Positions 43,072 through 52,433 are shown, numbered from the stretch's first letter. The stretch is 64,000 nt of DNA from UBA4665 sp036388555 (GCA_036388555.1 DASVRP010000004.1:62001-126000), one strand, 5' to 3'. The notes: generated from the sequence alone by a model not told the origin. Made by a program: numbers and translations.

Positions 43072-43272
43072 ATGAACCGTGATCCAGACCATCATATGAG
43101 CAGCCGGAGCCGCAGGATGTTCCTATTTGGTATCGTCGCACCGGCTTTGGGTGTCATTTCATTAGTCTCGTATGAGGCATGCCAGGCAGATGAATTGACA
43201 GATAATTCGCAGGGCGTGGTCACGCAGCCGTATGAACCCGCCGTAGCTGACAAAGCAGTCATCGAAGCATGA
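43072..43272 (+). CDS. Tiny protein with a twin-arginine-like signal sequence
   Basis: 66 residues, preceded by AAGGGAGGG. The N-terminus reads SSRSRRMFLFG, which fits the Tat consensus S-R-R-x-F-L, followed by a hydrophobic segment (GIVAPALGVISLVSYEA) and a possible cleavage site after ACQA. The remaining 35 residues are acidic and carry no known motif. A Tat substrate this small would be unusual, and it could instead be a single-pass membrane peptide. It sits between tig and the CIRCE of clpP. Confidence 0.55.
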   Translation: MNRDPDHHMSSRSRRMFLFGIVAPALGVISLVSYEACQADELTDNSQGVVTQPYEPAVADKAVIEA

Positions 43273-43280
43273 ATCATAAA

Positions 43281-43318
43281 TTAGCACTCTTGACCCTAGA
43301 GTGCTAAATATATATACT
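43281..43318 (+). promoter_or_regulatory. Perfect CIRCE operator and promoter of clpP
   Basis: TTAGCACTC (43281-43289), 9 nt, GAGTGCTAA (43299-43307) is an exact CIRCE. The -35 TTGACC (43290-43295) fills the CIRCE spacer, and TATACT (43313-43318) follows at 17 nt. HrcA binding would cover the promoter. Confidence 0.95.
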
Positions 43319-43348
43319 GGTACCCATAACAGAGAGTGAGGTACTACC

Positions 43349-43951
43349 ATGTCAGTATTGATTCCAACCGTCGTCGAGAGTGAAGGCCGCTTTGAGCGGG
43401 CCTACGATATCTATTCGCGCCTGCTGAAAGAACGTATCATCTTCCTCGGGTCCGACGTCAATGAGGCCAGCGCCAACGTCATCGTCGCGCAGTTGCTGTT
43501 CCTGCAGGCCGAGGACGCCAAAAAAGATATATTCTTCTACATCAACAGCCCCGGAGGTAGTGTCTACGATGCACTGGCTGTCTATGACACCATGCAGTTC
43601 ATTACCAATGATGTCCAGACCGTCGGGATCGGTGTCCAGGCGTCTGCCGCGGCCTTCCTGCTCAGTTCGGGCACCAAGGGCAAGCGTCAGGTGCTGCCGA
43701 ACTCGACGGTGATGATCCATCAGCCTTCCAGTGGCACCCGCGGAAAGGTCACCGACCAGGAGATCGACCTGCGTGAAAGTCTGCGCATCAAGGCGTTGCT
43801 CGAGGAAATCATGGCCAAGAACACCGGCCAGAAACCGGAAAAGATCCACATCGACATGGAGCGTGACAAGTGGCTGACCGCCAAAGAAGCCCTGGACTAC
43901 GGCATCGTTGATAAGATCGTCAACAATCCGCCTAAAGAACAACTGAAGTAG
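43349..43951 (+). CDS. clpP: ATP-dependent Clp protease proteolytic subunit
   Basis: 200 residues. The active serine lies in GVQASAAAFLLSSG, the histidine in VMIHQPSSG and the aspartate in the ERDKWLTAKEALDYG region, so the catalytic triad is complete. The handle and N-terminal loop (VESEGRFERAYDIYSRLLKERI) are typical. It forms the barrel that works with ClpC. GAGG precedes the ATG in a leader of about 25 nt. Confidence 0.97.
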   Translation: MSVLIPTVVESEGRFERAYDIYSRLLKERIIFLGSDVNEASANVIVAQLLFLQAEDAKKDIFFYINSPGGSVYDALAVYDTMQFITNDVQTVGIGVQASAAAFLLSSGTKGKRQVLPNSTVMIHQPSSGTRGKVTDQEIDLRESLRIKALLEEIMAKNTGQKPEKIHIDMERDKWLTAKEALDYGIVDKIVNNPPKEQLK

Positions 43952-43958
43952 CTGCCGG

Positions 43959-43986
43959 TTGACAACGGACAGACAGGTTGTAAAAT
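43959..43986 (+). promoter_or_regulatory. Leaderless promoter after clpP
   Basis: TTGACA (43959-43964), 16 nt, TAAAAT (43981-43986), with the -10 ending 6 nt before ATG 43993. Confidence 0.75.
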
Positions 43987-43992
43987 GTCTGA

Positions 43993-44544
43993 ATGATAAA
44001 ACTACAGCGCTTCTCTACACTCCGTGCCCCATTCATGGCAAATGAACTGGTTGATCTCATCGGCGATAACCAGGAATGGCTTGATGCGGTCAAGCCGGGC
44101 GTCAGTGCCGGCTACAGTGACTGGCAGACTGCCACGAAGCGGATTGTCCGTATCGCGGCAGCCGAGAACCTCAATGCCTACGCGATCCGTAAAGATAAGG
44201 CGGTGGCTGGCATCGCGACAGTCATCAGGAACCAGACGGTACGTGTACAGGCCGCTGCCGGCCCGGTAGATATGGCCGGCTTTGATTTCGATTACTGGAC
44301 TGATGAGAGCGGCTTTACTGACAGGGACCACGACCGCATCGTCGGAGGTATGATCGTCGCGGAGAATGTCATAGCCGGTGAGCCGATATTTGCGGCTCTG
44401 AAGCCCGATGAGATTGACCGTGCAAGTGGCTTGACCAAGAGACTGCACGAATATGGCCGGCCTGGCCCGATTGAAGCGCCGCATGGTGACCGTTACGGCG
44501 TCACGAAAGACGGAGCTGACCTGCAATTTTATCTGAGCTACTGA
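43993..44544 (+). CDS. Unknown protein, possibly acetyltransferase-like
   Basis: 183 residues. No certain family. Alternating hydrophobic strands in the first half (AYAIRKDKAVAGIATVIRN, QTVRVQAAAGP) are reminiscent of a GNAT fold, but the acetyl-CoA motif is not evident. It has its own leaderless promoter and is thus transcribed separately from clpP. No membrane helix or signal peptide. Confidence 0.6.
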   Translation: MIKLQRFSTLRAPFMANELVDLIGDNQEWLDAVKPGVSAGYSDWQTATKRIVRIAAAENLNAYAIRKDKAVAGIATVIRNQTVRVQAAAGPVDMAGFDFDYWTDESGFTDRDHDRIVGGMIVAENVIAGEPIFAALKPDEIDRASGLTKRLHEYGRPGPIEAPHGDRYGVTKDGADLQFYLSY

Positions 44545-44552
44545 TCTCCACA

Positions 44553-44808
44553 CAAGCAGCGAATTTTATAATTGACATTGACATATCCATCTGCATGGCC
44601 CATAGTACTATGCAAGAAGTAGTGTACGTATGGAGATGCGGTGGCTTGTGAGACGGCTGTCAAATCCAAAAACACCTGACGTAGTGTAACCTTCGCGCGA
44701 ATAGACAACAGCCGGGCTTTATTAATCTGTATCTGGTCCTGGCCAAACAAACACCCTACCAACAGTGTTATACAACTTACATTTAACAGGGGGCATTGCT
44801 ACAAGCGT
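44553..44808 (+). promoter_or_regulatory. rpoBC promoter and ~200-nt leader
   Basis: Two overlapping -35 boxes (TTGACA at 44572-44577 and 44578-44583) are followed 17 nt after the second by CATAGT (44601-44606). The long leader contains GACGGCTGTC able to pair imperfectly with GACAACAGCCG, followed by GGGCTTTATT, a weak attenuator candidate. No ribosomal protein genes (rplJ, rplL) precede rpoB here. Confidence 0.5.
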
Positions 44809-47800
44809 ATGGCTAAAAATGATTCTACTGCGACGAGTACTCCGCGCGTTTATTACACACAACAAGATGATGCGATCGATCTGCCAAGCCTGGTAGACCA
44901 CCAGAACAAATCTTTCCAATGGTTCGTCGATGAGGGGCTGGGAGAGCTCCTGGCCGAGATCAGCCCGATCGATGACTACACCGGCACCAAACTGTCACTG
45001 TCATTCAAGGACTACCACTTCGACGAGCCGAAGATGACCGAGGCTGAAGCCCGTGAGAACAACGTGTCTTACGACGCGCCGCTCAAGGCTACCGTCGAAC
45101 TCACCAATAAGGTAACCGGTGAAGTAAAGGAGCAGGAGATCTACCTCGGCGATTATCCATGGATGACGACCCGAGGCACCTTCGTCATCAACGGCGCCGA
45201 GCGCGTCGTCGTGTCCCAGCTGATACGTTCTGCGGGTGTCTTCTTCACGTCCGACCAGCATGGTTCACACAACCTGTACGGCGCCAAGGTCATCCCCGGC
45301 CGCGGTGCATGGCTCGAATTCGAGACGGCTGCCAACGGTGCTGTCTACGTCAAGATCGACCGCAAGCGCAAGATCCCTGTCACGACACTACTACGCGCCC
45401 TCGGCATGACCGAAGCCCGCATGAAGGATTCCTTCAAGCATGTCGACCAGGGTAAACTGAGCTACCTCGAAGCTACCCTCGAAAAAGATCCTGCCAAAGG
45501 CCAGAACGACGCCCTTATCGAGGTCTACCGCCGTCTCCGCCCAGGCGACCTGGCGACCGTCGACAATGCCCGCAGCCTACTTGAGAACATGTTCTATAAC
45601 TTCAAGCGCTTCGACTTCTCACGCGTCGGCCGCTACAAGATCAATAAGCGCCTCAACCTTGATATCGCCAATACGACCGAGAACCGCGTCATGCGCCTCG
45701 AGGACCTCGAAGCTATCATCGCTGAGATCTTCCGCCTCAACAACACGCAGGAACCGGCTGACGATATCGACTCATTGGCAAACCGCCGCGTCAAGCTCGT
45801 CGGTGAACTCGTCCAGCGCCAGTTCCGCATCGGCCTGCTGCGCATGGAGCGCAACACCAAGGACCGCATGTCGATGTCAGAGATCGAGACTGTCCAGCCA
45901 GGCCAGCTGATCAATGCCCGTCCTGTCGTCGCCGCCGTCCGTGAATTCTTCGCCAGCTCCCAGCTGTCGCAGTTCATGGACCAGATCAACCCGCTGTCAG
46001 AGCTGGCCCACAAGCGCCGACTCAGCTCGATGGGTCCTGGCGGCCTGAGCCGCGAACGTGCCGGCTTCGAAGTCCGTGACGCCCACGCGACGCACTACGG
46101 ACGCATCTGCGCCGTCGAGACACCGGAAGGCGCCAACATCGGCCTTGTCCTGAACCTGGCCAACTATGCCCGTATCAATGAATATGGTTTTGTCGAAACT
46201 CCATATCGTAAGGTCATTAATGCCGTTACCGCGGCAGATGCGGCCGGTCACACGACCGCTGTCAACCTTGAAGATGCAGACGGTAAGCTACTCGTCGCTG
46301 CCGGCAAGGTCATCTCCGAAGCCGATGCTGCCAAGCTTGCCAAGGAATCTGCCAAGGACGGCGGCCGCGCTACCTGGCCGATCCGCGCCAAGGTCACCAA
46401 TGAGATCGTTTATCTCGATGCATTCGCCGAAGAAGTCGCTGTCATCGCCGGTGCCGGTAGTGAACTCGACAAGGACGGCCATTTCGTCGATGAGCGCGTC
46501 TCAGTCCGTAACCGCCTGAAGTCGAGCGAAGTCGATGCTGATGACGTCACGTATATGGACGCCGCCCGCAACCAGATCATCGGTTCATCAGCCGGTCTCA
46601 TCCCATTCATCGAGAAGAACTACGTCTACCGCTCGCTCATGGGTTCCAACCAGCAGCGCCAGGCAGTCCCGCTGATCCAGCCACAGTCACCGATCGTCGG
46701 TACCGGACTGGAGGGCGTCGCCGCCCGCAACACCGGCCAGGTCGTCCTGGCTGAAGGTGACGGTGAAGTCGTCAAAGCAGCCGGCGACGAGATCGTCGTC
46801 CGCTACAAGAACGTCGGCAAGGACAAGCAGAACGCTGACGTCACCTACGAACCACAGCATTTCGTCCGTTCCAACGAAGGCACCAGCATCAACCAGAAGA
46901 TCGTCGTCAGCACCGGCGACAAGGTCAAGAAGGGTGATGTCCTGATCGAAGGCATGTCCGTCCAGAACGGCGAACTTGCACTTGGCAAGGATCTGCTCGT
47001 CGGCTTCATGCCATGGGGTGGTTACAACTTCGAAGACGCTATCATCATTTCCCGCCGCCTCGTCGAGGATGACACCCTGACCTCAGTCCACATCGTCGAC
47101 TTCATGCTTGAGGTCCGCGAGACCAAGCTGGGGCCGGAAGTCGTTACCCGCGATATCCCGAACGTATCCGAAGAAACGCTGCGCCACCTCGATGAGGACG
47201 GTATCGTCCGCATCGGTGCCGAGGTCCATGCCGGCGACATCCTCGTCGGTAAGATCACACCCAAGGGTGAACAGGAGCTCAGCTCCGAAGAGCGCCTGCT
47301 GCGCGCTATCTTCGGTGAAAAGGCCAAGGAAGTCCGCGATACTTCGCAGCGCATGAGTAACGGCAAGCATGGCAAGGTAGTCGGCGTCAAAGTCTTCTCC
47401 CGCGAGAACGGCCACGAACTCAAGGCCGGCGTTATCATGCAGATCCAGGTCTTCGTCGCCCAGATGCGCAAGATCTCTGTCGGTGACAAACTCGGTGGAC
47501 GCCATGGAAACAAGGGTGTCATCGCCCGCATCCTGCCCGTCGAAGACCTTCCGTTCACGGAAGACGGTACGCCACTAGATATCGTCCTCAACCCGCTCGG
47601 CGTCCCATCCCGCATGAACATCGGACAGCTGTTCGAATCCCACCTTGGTATGGCAGCCCGTGCCCTCGGCATCAAGGTCGCCAGCCCGTCATTCAACGGT
47701 GTCACGACAGAAAAGATCGAAGAACTGCTGACCGAAGCTGGACTGCCGAAGGACGGCAAACAACAGCTGTACGATGGCCGCACTGGCGAAGCCTTTAAGG

Positions 47801-48402
47801 AGCGCACTACGGTCGGTTCCATGTACATGATCAAGCTGAACCACATGGTCGCCGACAAGATCCACGCCCGCTCGACCGGTCCATACACCATGGTCACCCA
47901 GCAGCCGCTCGGCGGCAAGGCACAGAACGGTGGACAGCGCTTCGGAGAAATGGAAGTCTGGGCGCTCGAAGCCTACGGTGCCGCTACCACCTTGCAGGAA
48001 ATGCTGACCATCAAGTCCGATGACGTCTACGGACGTTCCAAGGCGTATGAGTCGATCATCAAAAAGTCCGCCATTGTCGGACCGAAGGTTCCGGAGTCAT
48101 TCAACGTCCTCGTCAAGGAACTGCAGGGCCTGGGCCTGAAGGTCGATCTGATCGACACCCATGCCAATGCCGTCATCGATGCCGAGAACATCCTGGCGAC
48201 GAACATCCAGGAGGAGGCAGCTGCATTACCGGAAGTCGAAGTCCCGCAGCCGACCGTATCCGATATCGAGATGAGTGAAGATGATTCGATGGATGAATTT
48301 AGTGTGATTGACGTCGACGATGAGGTCCATGAGGATCTGGTCGCGGCAGTAACACCCAATGACGATGAAGATTCAATAGAAGTAACAGAGGAGGCAGCCT
48401 AA
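44809..48402 (+). CDS. rpoB: RNA polymerase beta subunit
   Basis: 1197 residues. The fork and rifampicin-binding region reads SSQLSQFMDQINPLSEL..HKRR, and the catalytic-lobe motifs VGDKLGGRHGNKGVI and NHMVADKIHARSTGPY are intact. In the rifampicin pocket the main resistance positions keep D, H and S (E. coli D516, H526, S531), while N518 is replaced by Ile and L533 by Met. The acidic C-terminal tail is unusually long. The stop overlaps the rpoC start by one base. Confidence 0.97.
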   Translation: MAKNDSTATSTPRVYYTQQDDAIDLPSLVDHQNKSFQWFVDEGLGELLAEISPIDDYTGTKLSLSFKDYHFDEPKMTEAEARENNVSYDAPLKATVELTNKVTGEVKEQEIYLGDYPWMTTRGTFVINGAERVVVSQLIRSAGVFFTSDQHGSHNLYGAKVIPGRGAWLEFETAANGAVYVKIDRKRKIPVTTLLRALGMTEARMKDSFKHVDQGKLSYLEATLEKDPAKGQNDALIEVYRRLRPGDLATVDNARSLLENMFYNFKRFDFSRVGRYKINKRLNLDIANTTENRVMRLEDLEAIIAEIFRLNNTQEPADDIDSLANRRVKLVGELVQRQFRIGLLRMERNTKDRMSMSEIETVQPGQLINARPVVAAVREFFASSQLSQFMDQINPLSELAHKRRLSSMGPGGLSRERAGFEVRDAHATHYGRICAVETPEGANIGLVLNLANYARINEYGFVETPYRKVINAVTAADAAGHTTAVNLEDADGKLLVAAGKVISEADAAKLAKESAKDGGRATWPIRAKVTNEIVYLDAFAEEVAVIAGAGSELDKDGHFVDERVSVRNRLKSSEVDADDVTYMDAARNQIIGSSAGLIPFIEKNYVYRSLMGSNQQRQAVPLIQPQSPIVGTGLEGVAARNTGQVVLAEGDGEVVKAAGDEIVVRYKNVGKDKQNADVTYEPQHFVRSNEGTSINQKIVVSTGDKVKKGDVLIEGMSVQNGELALGKDLLVGFMPWGGYNFEDAIIISRRLVEDDTLTSVHIVDFMLEVRETKLGPEVVTRDIPNVSEETLRHLDEDGIVRIGAEVHAGDILVGKITPKGEQELSSEERLLRAIFGEKAKEVRDTSQRMSNGKHGKVVGVKVFSRENGHELKAGVIMQIQVFVAQMRKISVGDKLGGRHGNKGVIARILPVEDLPFTEDGTPLDIVLNPLGVPSRMNIGQLFESHLGMAARALGIKVASPSFNGVTTEKIEELLTEAGLPKDGKQQLYDGRTGEAFKERTTVGSMYMIKLNHMVADKIHARSTGPYTMVTQQPLGGKAQNGGQRFGEMEVWALEAYGAATTLQEMLTIKSDDVYGRSKAYESIIKKSAIVGPKVPESFNVLVKELQGLGLKVDLIDTHANAVIDAENILATNIQEEAAALPEVEVPQPTVSDIEMSEDDSMDEFSVIDVDDEVHEDLVAAVTPNDDEDSIEVTEEAA

Positions 48403-51400
48403 TGCGTAACAGTTCATACGGCACCAGCATTTCCGATTTCACCGCCGTGCGCCTGGCTGTCGCCAGCCCGGAGGATATCCTTGATTGGAGCCACGGTGAA
48501 ATCACTAAGCCGGAAACAATCAACTACCGCACCCAGAAGCCTGAACGTGACGGATTGTTCTGCGAGCGGATCTTCGGACCGGTCAAGGACATCAACCCGC
48601 ATGACGCCAAGTACAAGGGTGTCCGTTCCCGCGAAGCCGCCGTCGACAAGAACGGCGAGCTCGTCACCAAGAGCATCGTCCGCCGCGAGCGCATGGGCCA
48701 CATCAGCCTGGCGGTCCCAGTGGCACACATCTGGTTCCTGCGGGGCACCCCATCCGCCATCGGGCTCCTGCTTGGCATAACCGTCAAGAACCTGGAGCGT
48801 GTCGCATACTTCGCCAGCTACGTCGTCAAAGACGTTGATACTGCCAAGCGCGACCAGATGCTGGCTGACAAGGAAGCTGAATTCGCAGCCGCCAAGGAAG
48901 CCATCAAGTACCGCTACGAAGAGGAAGCTAAGAACGAGGATGCCAACCTCAAGGCCCTGGCCGAACTGCAGACCAAGGAACAGGAAGAGATCGCCGCCGA
49001 CTTCGAGCTGCTCAAGACGCAGCTTACCGGCCTGGAACGCCTGCACCTGCTGAATGAGACTGATTATCGCAACCTGCCGGAAGACCTTCAGGACCTCATC
49101 GAGGTCGGCATGGGTGGCCAGGCCCTCAAGGAGCTGCTGGAGCAGATCGACCTCAAGGATCTGATCGCATCACTCAGCACCGAGGCCGAAGAAGCCAAGG
49201 GCCAGCGCAAGAAGAAGATCATGAAGCGGCTGCGCCTGCTCGAGTCGATGGACCGGGCCGGGATCAAGCCGTCCAGCATGTGCGTATCGGTACTTCCAGT
49301 CATCCCTCCGGACCTCCGTCCGATGGTCCAGCTGACAGGTGGCCGTTTTGCGACATCCGACCTCAACGACCTCTACCGCCGCGTCATCAACCGCAATAAT
49401 CGACTCAAAAAATTAATGGACCTTAATGCACCGGAGGTCATCCGCCGCAACGAGCAGCGCATGCTCCAGGAAGCTGTTGACGCCCTGATCGACAACAACA
49501 ACGCCCGCAGTGGCCGCGCCGTCGCCGCCACCGGCCAGCGCCGCCGCCTGAAGTCGCTCAGCGACCTGCTGAAGGGTAAACAGGGACGCTTCCGTCAGAA
49601 CCTGCTCGGTAAGCGCGTCGACTACTCCGGACGCTCCGTCATCGTCGCCGGCCCTGAACTGAAGATCCACCAGTGCGGGCTGCCGAAAATGATGGCTCTC
49701 GAACTGTTCAAGCCGTTCGTCATCGGTGAGCTCATCGACAAGGAACTGGCCCACAACATCCGTTCCGCGACCCGCATGATCGAGACCGGCGAAATCGCCG
49801 TCTGGGATGCGCTCGACGAAGTCATCAAGGGCAAATACGTCCTCCTGAACCGTGCCCCGTCACTGCACCGCCTCTCCATCCAGGCATTCCAGCCTGTCCT
49901 GAAGGAAGGCCGCGCCATCCAGCTGCACCCACTTGTCTGTAAAGGCTTCAATGCCGATTTCGATGGTGACCAGATGGCCGTCCACCTGCCACTGTCCGAC
50001 GAGGCCCAGGCCGAAGCTCGCGACATCATGGCAGCTAACAAGAACCTGCTGAAGCCGGCCGACGGTTCACCGATCCTGCACATCGAGCAGGACATCGTCC
50101 TAGGCTGCTACTTCCTGACCTATGACCGCCCGGGTATCAGTCCTGACGTCAAGGCCTATAGCGGCATCAGCGAAGCATTGCTGGCACTTGACGCCGGCAG
50201 CCTGACATTACAAAACCGCATCCGCGTTCCGTTCCGTGGTGAAGTCCGCGAGACGACCCTCGGACGCTTGCTCTTCAATGAGACTTTCCCCGAAGATTTC
50301 CCATTCCAGGACGAGCCGATGACCAAGAAGCGATTACTGAAGGTCATGGCAGACGCCTACCAGCAGTATGGACAGGAAACGACCGCAGAACTGGCTGACA
50401 GCCTGAAGGACCTGGCGTTCGCCTACGCGACCATCTCAGGACTTTCCATGGGTATGGGCGATTTCCAGGACGTCGAAGGCATGGAAAAGATGCTCGAAGC
50501 TGGAGATACGCGCTCAGCCGCCATATCAGAGCAATACGAGCAGGGTTTCATCACCGAAGATGAGCGCTACCGTCTGACCGTCGACAGTTGGACGAAGATC
50601 GAGAAGCAGGTCCAGGATGCGCTTGGAGAACAGATGAAGGGCCGTGATACGGCTACCGCCATCGCCATCAACTCCGGTGCCCGCGGCAACATCTCCCAGC
50701 TGAACAATGCTGTCGGTATGCTCGGTGTCCTATCCGACGCTTCCGGCCGCGCCATCGAGCTTCCGATCAAGTCCGGTTACGTCAAGGGTCTCAGCCCGCT
50801 CGAGTACTTCACCGGTACCCGCGGTGTGCGCAAGGCCCTCATTGACATCGCTCTCAAGACAGCCGATGCCGGCTACCTGACCCGCCGCCTGGTCGACGTC
50901 TCACAGGATGTCTTCACGATCGATGAAGATGACCATACGACCGACCCAGGGTTCGCCATGCTTCGTGCAGACGCTGCCGCCATCGGTGTCAGCTACGGTT
51001 CACGCCTGCTCGGCCGCTTCGCAGCCGAAGACGTCAAGGGCCACGTCAAGACGGGTGACCAGTTCACCCCGGAAGCTGCAGCAGCCATCGATGCCGATAC
51101 ATCTATCGACGGCGTCCGCATCATGAGCGCCCTCAGCTGCACCAGCGTCCGCGGGGTCCCACAGAAGTCATACGGCGTTGATCCGGCTACCGGCCTGAAG
51201 GTCGTCAGCCACCACCCGATCGGTGTCATCGCCGCCCAGTCCATCGGTGAACCTGGTACCCAGCTGTCGCTCGACTCCAAGCACCGTTCTGGCGCTGCAC
51301 TGGCCGATGATACTGCCCAGGGTCTGTCCCGCGTCGAGGAACTCTTCGAAGTTCGCACACCGAAGGGCCAGGCATACCTGACCGACGTCGGCGGCACGGC

Positions 51401-52244
51401 CAATACCTGGGAAGAAGGCGACCACTACGTCGTCCAGGTCACCGCCCACGACAAGGAGAATATCGTCCTTGACCTCGCCGGCCGCCAGGCCAAGGTCGCG
51501 ACCGGCTCAGATGTCGCGATCGGTGATGTCGTCGCCAGCAAGGACGAAGGCGCTGAACCGCTGATCGCACCGATGGCCGGCAAGGTCGAGGTGACTGACA
51601 AGCAGGTCATCATCATCCCGGTCCGCCAGAGCGTCGTCCGCTACGAGATTCCTGGCTACAAGCAGCTGTTCGTCAAGGACGGCGATGAAGTTATCGCCGG
51701 CCAACGCCTGACGAATGGTTCTATCAACCTCCAAGACTTACTGCGTCTGCAGGGCGTCGAACCGACCCAGCGCTACATCATGAACGAAATCCTCAGCATG
51801 TTCGCCGGCCAGGGTCAGAACATTGCCGATAAGCACCTCGAAATCATCGTCCGCCAGATGTTCAGCCGTGTCCAAATCGAAGAAGCTGGCGACAGCGACT
51901 TTGTCACCGGTGACATCGTCAGCAAACTGGCTGTCGTCGACGCCAACGAGCGCCTGGCTGCTGAGAACAAGAAGCTCGTCCAGTACAACCAGCTGCTGCT
52001 TGGTATCACCAAGTCCAGCCTGTCGACTGACTCGTTCCTGTCCGCCGCATCTTTCCAGGACACGACCCGCGTGCTCATCGCAGCTGCCACCAGTGGCCGC
52101 GTCGACCACCTGTTCGGCCTTAAGGAAAATGTCATCCTGGGACGCAAGATCCCTGTCGGTACCGGCTACGGCAAGGTAGCGATGAGTGATGCTGAAGCGG
52201 CTGCCATATTGGAACCGCTGGCAAGCATGACGAACGTCCTGTAA
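48402..52244 (+). CDS. rpoC: RNA polymerase beta' subunit lacking zinc-binding cysteines
   Basis: 1280 residues. The active-site metal motif NADFDGDQMAVHLPL and the bridge-helix/trigger-loop regions are intact. The N-terminal zinc ribbon normally present before VRRERMGHI is replaced at residues 60-90 by a cysteine-free sequence. In the second zinc site the four cysteines correspond to His845, Cys913, Pro920 and Ser923, so it cannot bind zinc in the usual way. A coiled-coil insertion lies around residues 130-190. RNA polymerase is otherwise conventional. Confidence 0.97.
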   Translation: MRNSSYGTSISDFTAVRLAVASPEDILDWSHGEITKPETINYRTQKPERDGLFCERIFGPVKDINPHDAKYKGVRSREAAVDKNGELVTKSIVRRERMGHISLAVPVAHIWFLRGTPSAIGLLLGITVKNLERVAYFASYVVKDVDTAKRDQMLADKEAEFAAAKEAIKYRYEEEAKNEDANLKALAELQTKEQEEIAADFELLKTQLTGLERLHLLNETDYRNLPEDLQDLIEVGMGGQALKELLEQIDLKDLIASLSTEAEEAKGQRKKKIMKRLRLLESMDRAGIKPSSMCVSVLPVIPPDLRPMVQLTGGRFATSDLNDLYRRVINRNNRLKKLMDLNAPEVIRRNEQRMLQEAVDALIDNNNARSGRAVAATGQRRRLKSLSDLLKGKQGRFRQNLLGKRVDYSGRSVIVAGPELKIHQCGLPKMMALELFKPFVIGELIDKELAHNIRSATRMIETGEIAVWDALDEVIKGKYVLLNRAPSLHRLSIQAFQPVLKEGRAIQLHPLVCKGFNADFDGDQMAVHLPLSDEAQAEARDIMAANKNLLKPADGSPILHIEQDIVLGCYFLTYDRPGISPDVKAYSGISEALLALDAGSLTLQNRIRVPFRGEVRETTLGRLLFNETFPEDFPFQDEPMTKKRLLKVMADAYQQYGQETTAELADSLKDLAFAYATISGLSMGMGDFQDVEGMEKMLEAGDTRSAAISEQYEQGFITEDERYRLTVDSWTKIEKQVQDALGEQMKGRDTATAIAINSGARGNISQLNNAVGMLGVLSDASGRAIELPIKSGYVKGLSPLEYFTGTRGVRKALIDIALKTADAGYLTRRLVDVSQDVFTIDEDDHTTDPGFAMLRADAAAIGVSYGSRLLGRFAAEDVKGHVKTGDQFTPEAAAAIDADTSIDGVRIMSALSCTSVRGVPQKSYGVDPATGLKVVSHHPIGVIAAQSIGEPGTQLSLDSKHRSGAALADDTAQGLSRVEELFEVRTPKGQAYLTDVGGTANTWEEGDHYVVQVTAHDKENIVLDLAGRQAKVATGSDVAIGDVVASKDEGAEPLIAPMAGKVEVTDKQVIIIPVRQSVVRYEIPGYKQLFVKDGDEVIAGQRLTNGSINLQDLLRLQGVEPTQRYIMNEILSMFAGQGQNIADKHLEIIVRQMFSRVQIEEAGDSDFVTGDIVSKLAVVDANERLAAENKKLVQYNQLLLGITKSSLSTDSFLSAASFQDTTRVLIAAATSGRVDHLFGLKENVILGRKIPVGTGYGKVAMSDAEAAAILEPLASMTNVL

Positions 52245-52255
52245 GCATATACGTT

Positions 52256-52389
52256 GTTGGCGACATGCTTGTGCATGTGATCCGGAAAGTGCACTCTACG
52301 TGTAGACGCCGTGCAAGCCATACGGCTTGCCGGGTCTAGCACGTGGCGTTTGCCCGCACTTTCGGATCGCATACACCGCAGTCGCTAAC
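52256..52389. repeat. Nested inverted repeat downstream of rpoC
   Basis: Outer arms GTTGGCGAC and GTCGCTAAC match with one mismatch. Next, GATCCGGAAAGTGC pairs with GCACTTTCGGATC with one bulged base. At the centre GCAAGCC-ATAC-GGCTTGC (52313-52330) is a perfect hairpin. There is no T-run, so it is not a canonical terminator, but as RNA it would fold into a stable 130-nt rod at the 3' end of rpoBC. Confidence 0.8.
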
Positions 52390-52433
52390 CTGGCAATAAC
52401 TGGCATCAGGCATGTCGCATAAAGGAGAGAAAA

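Noticed and set aside
44610..44651. 13-codon frame in the rpoB leader
   Set aside because: No ribosome binding site and only three bases after the candidate -10; probably chance.
44800..44805. TACAAG directly before rpoB as a leaderless -10
   Set aside because: It ends only three bases before the ATG, too close for initiation at the start codon.
47022..47918. Long antisense frame within rpoB
   Set aside because: Same mirror effect in another highly biased gene; the translation is low-complexity Ser/Arg/Pro.
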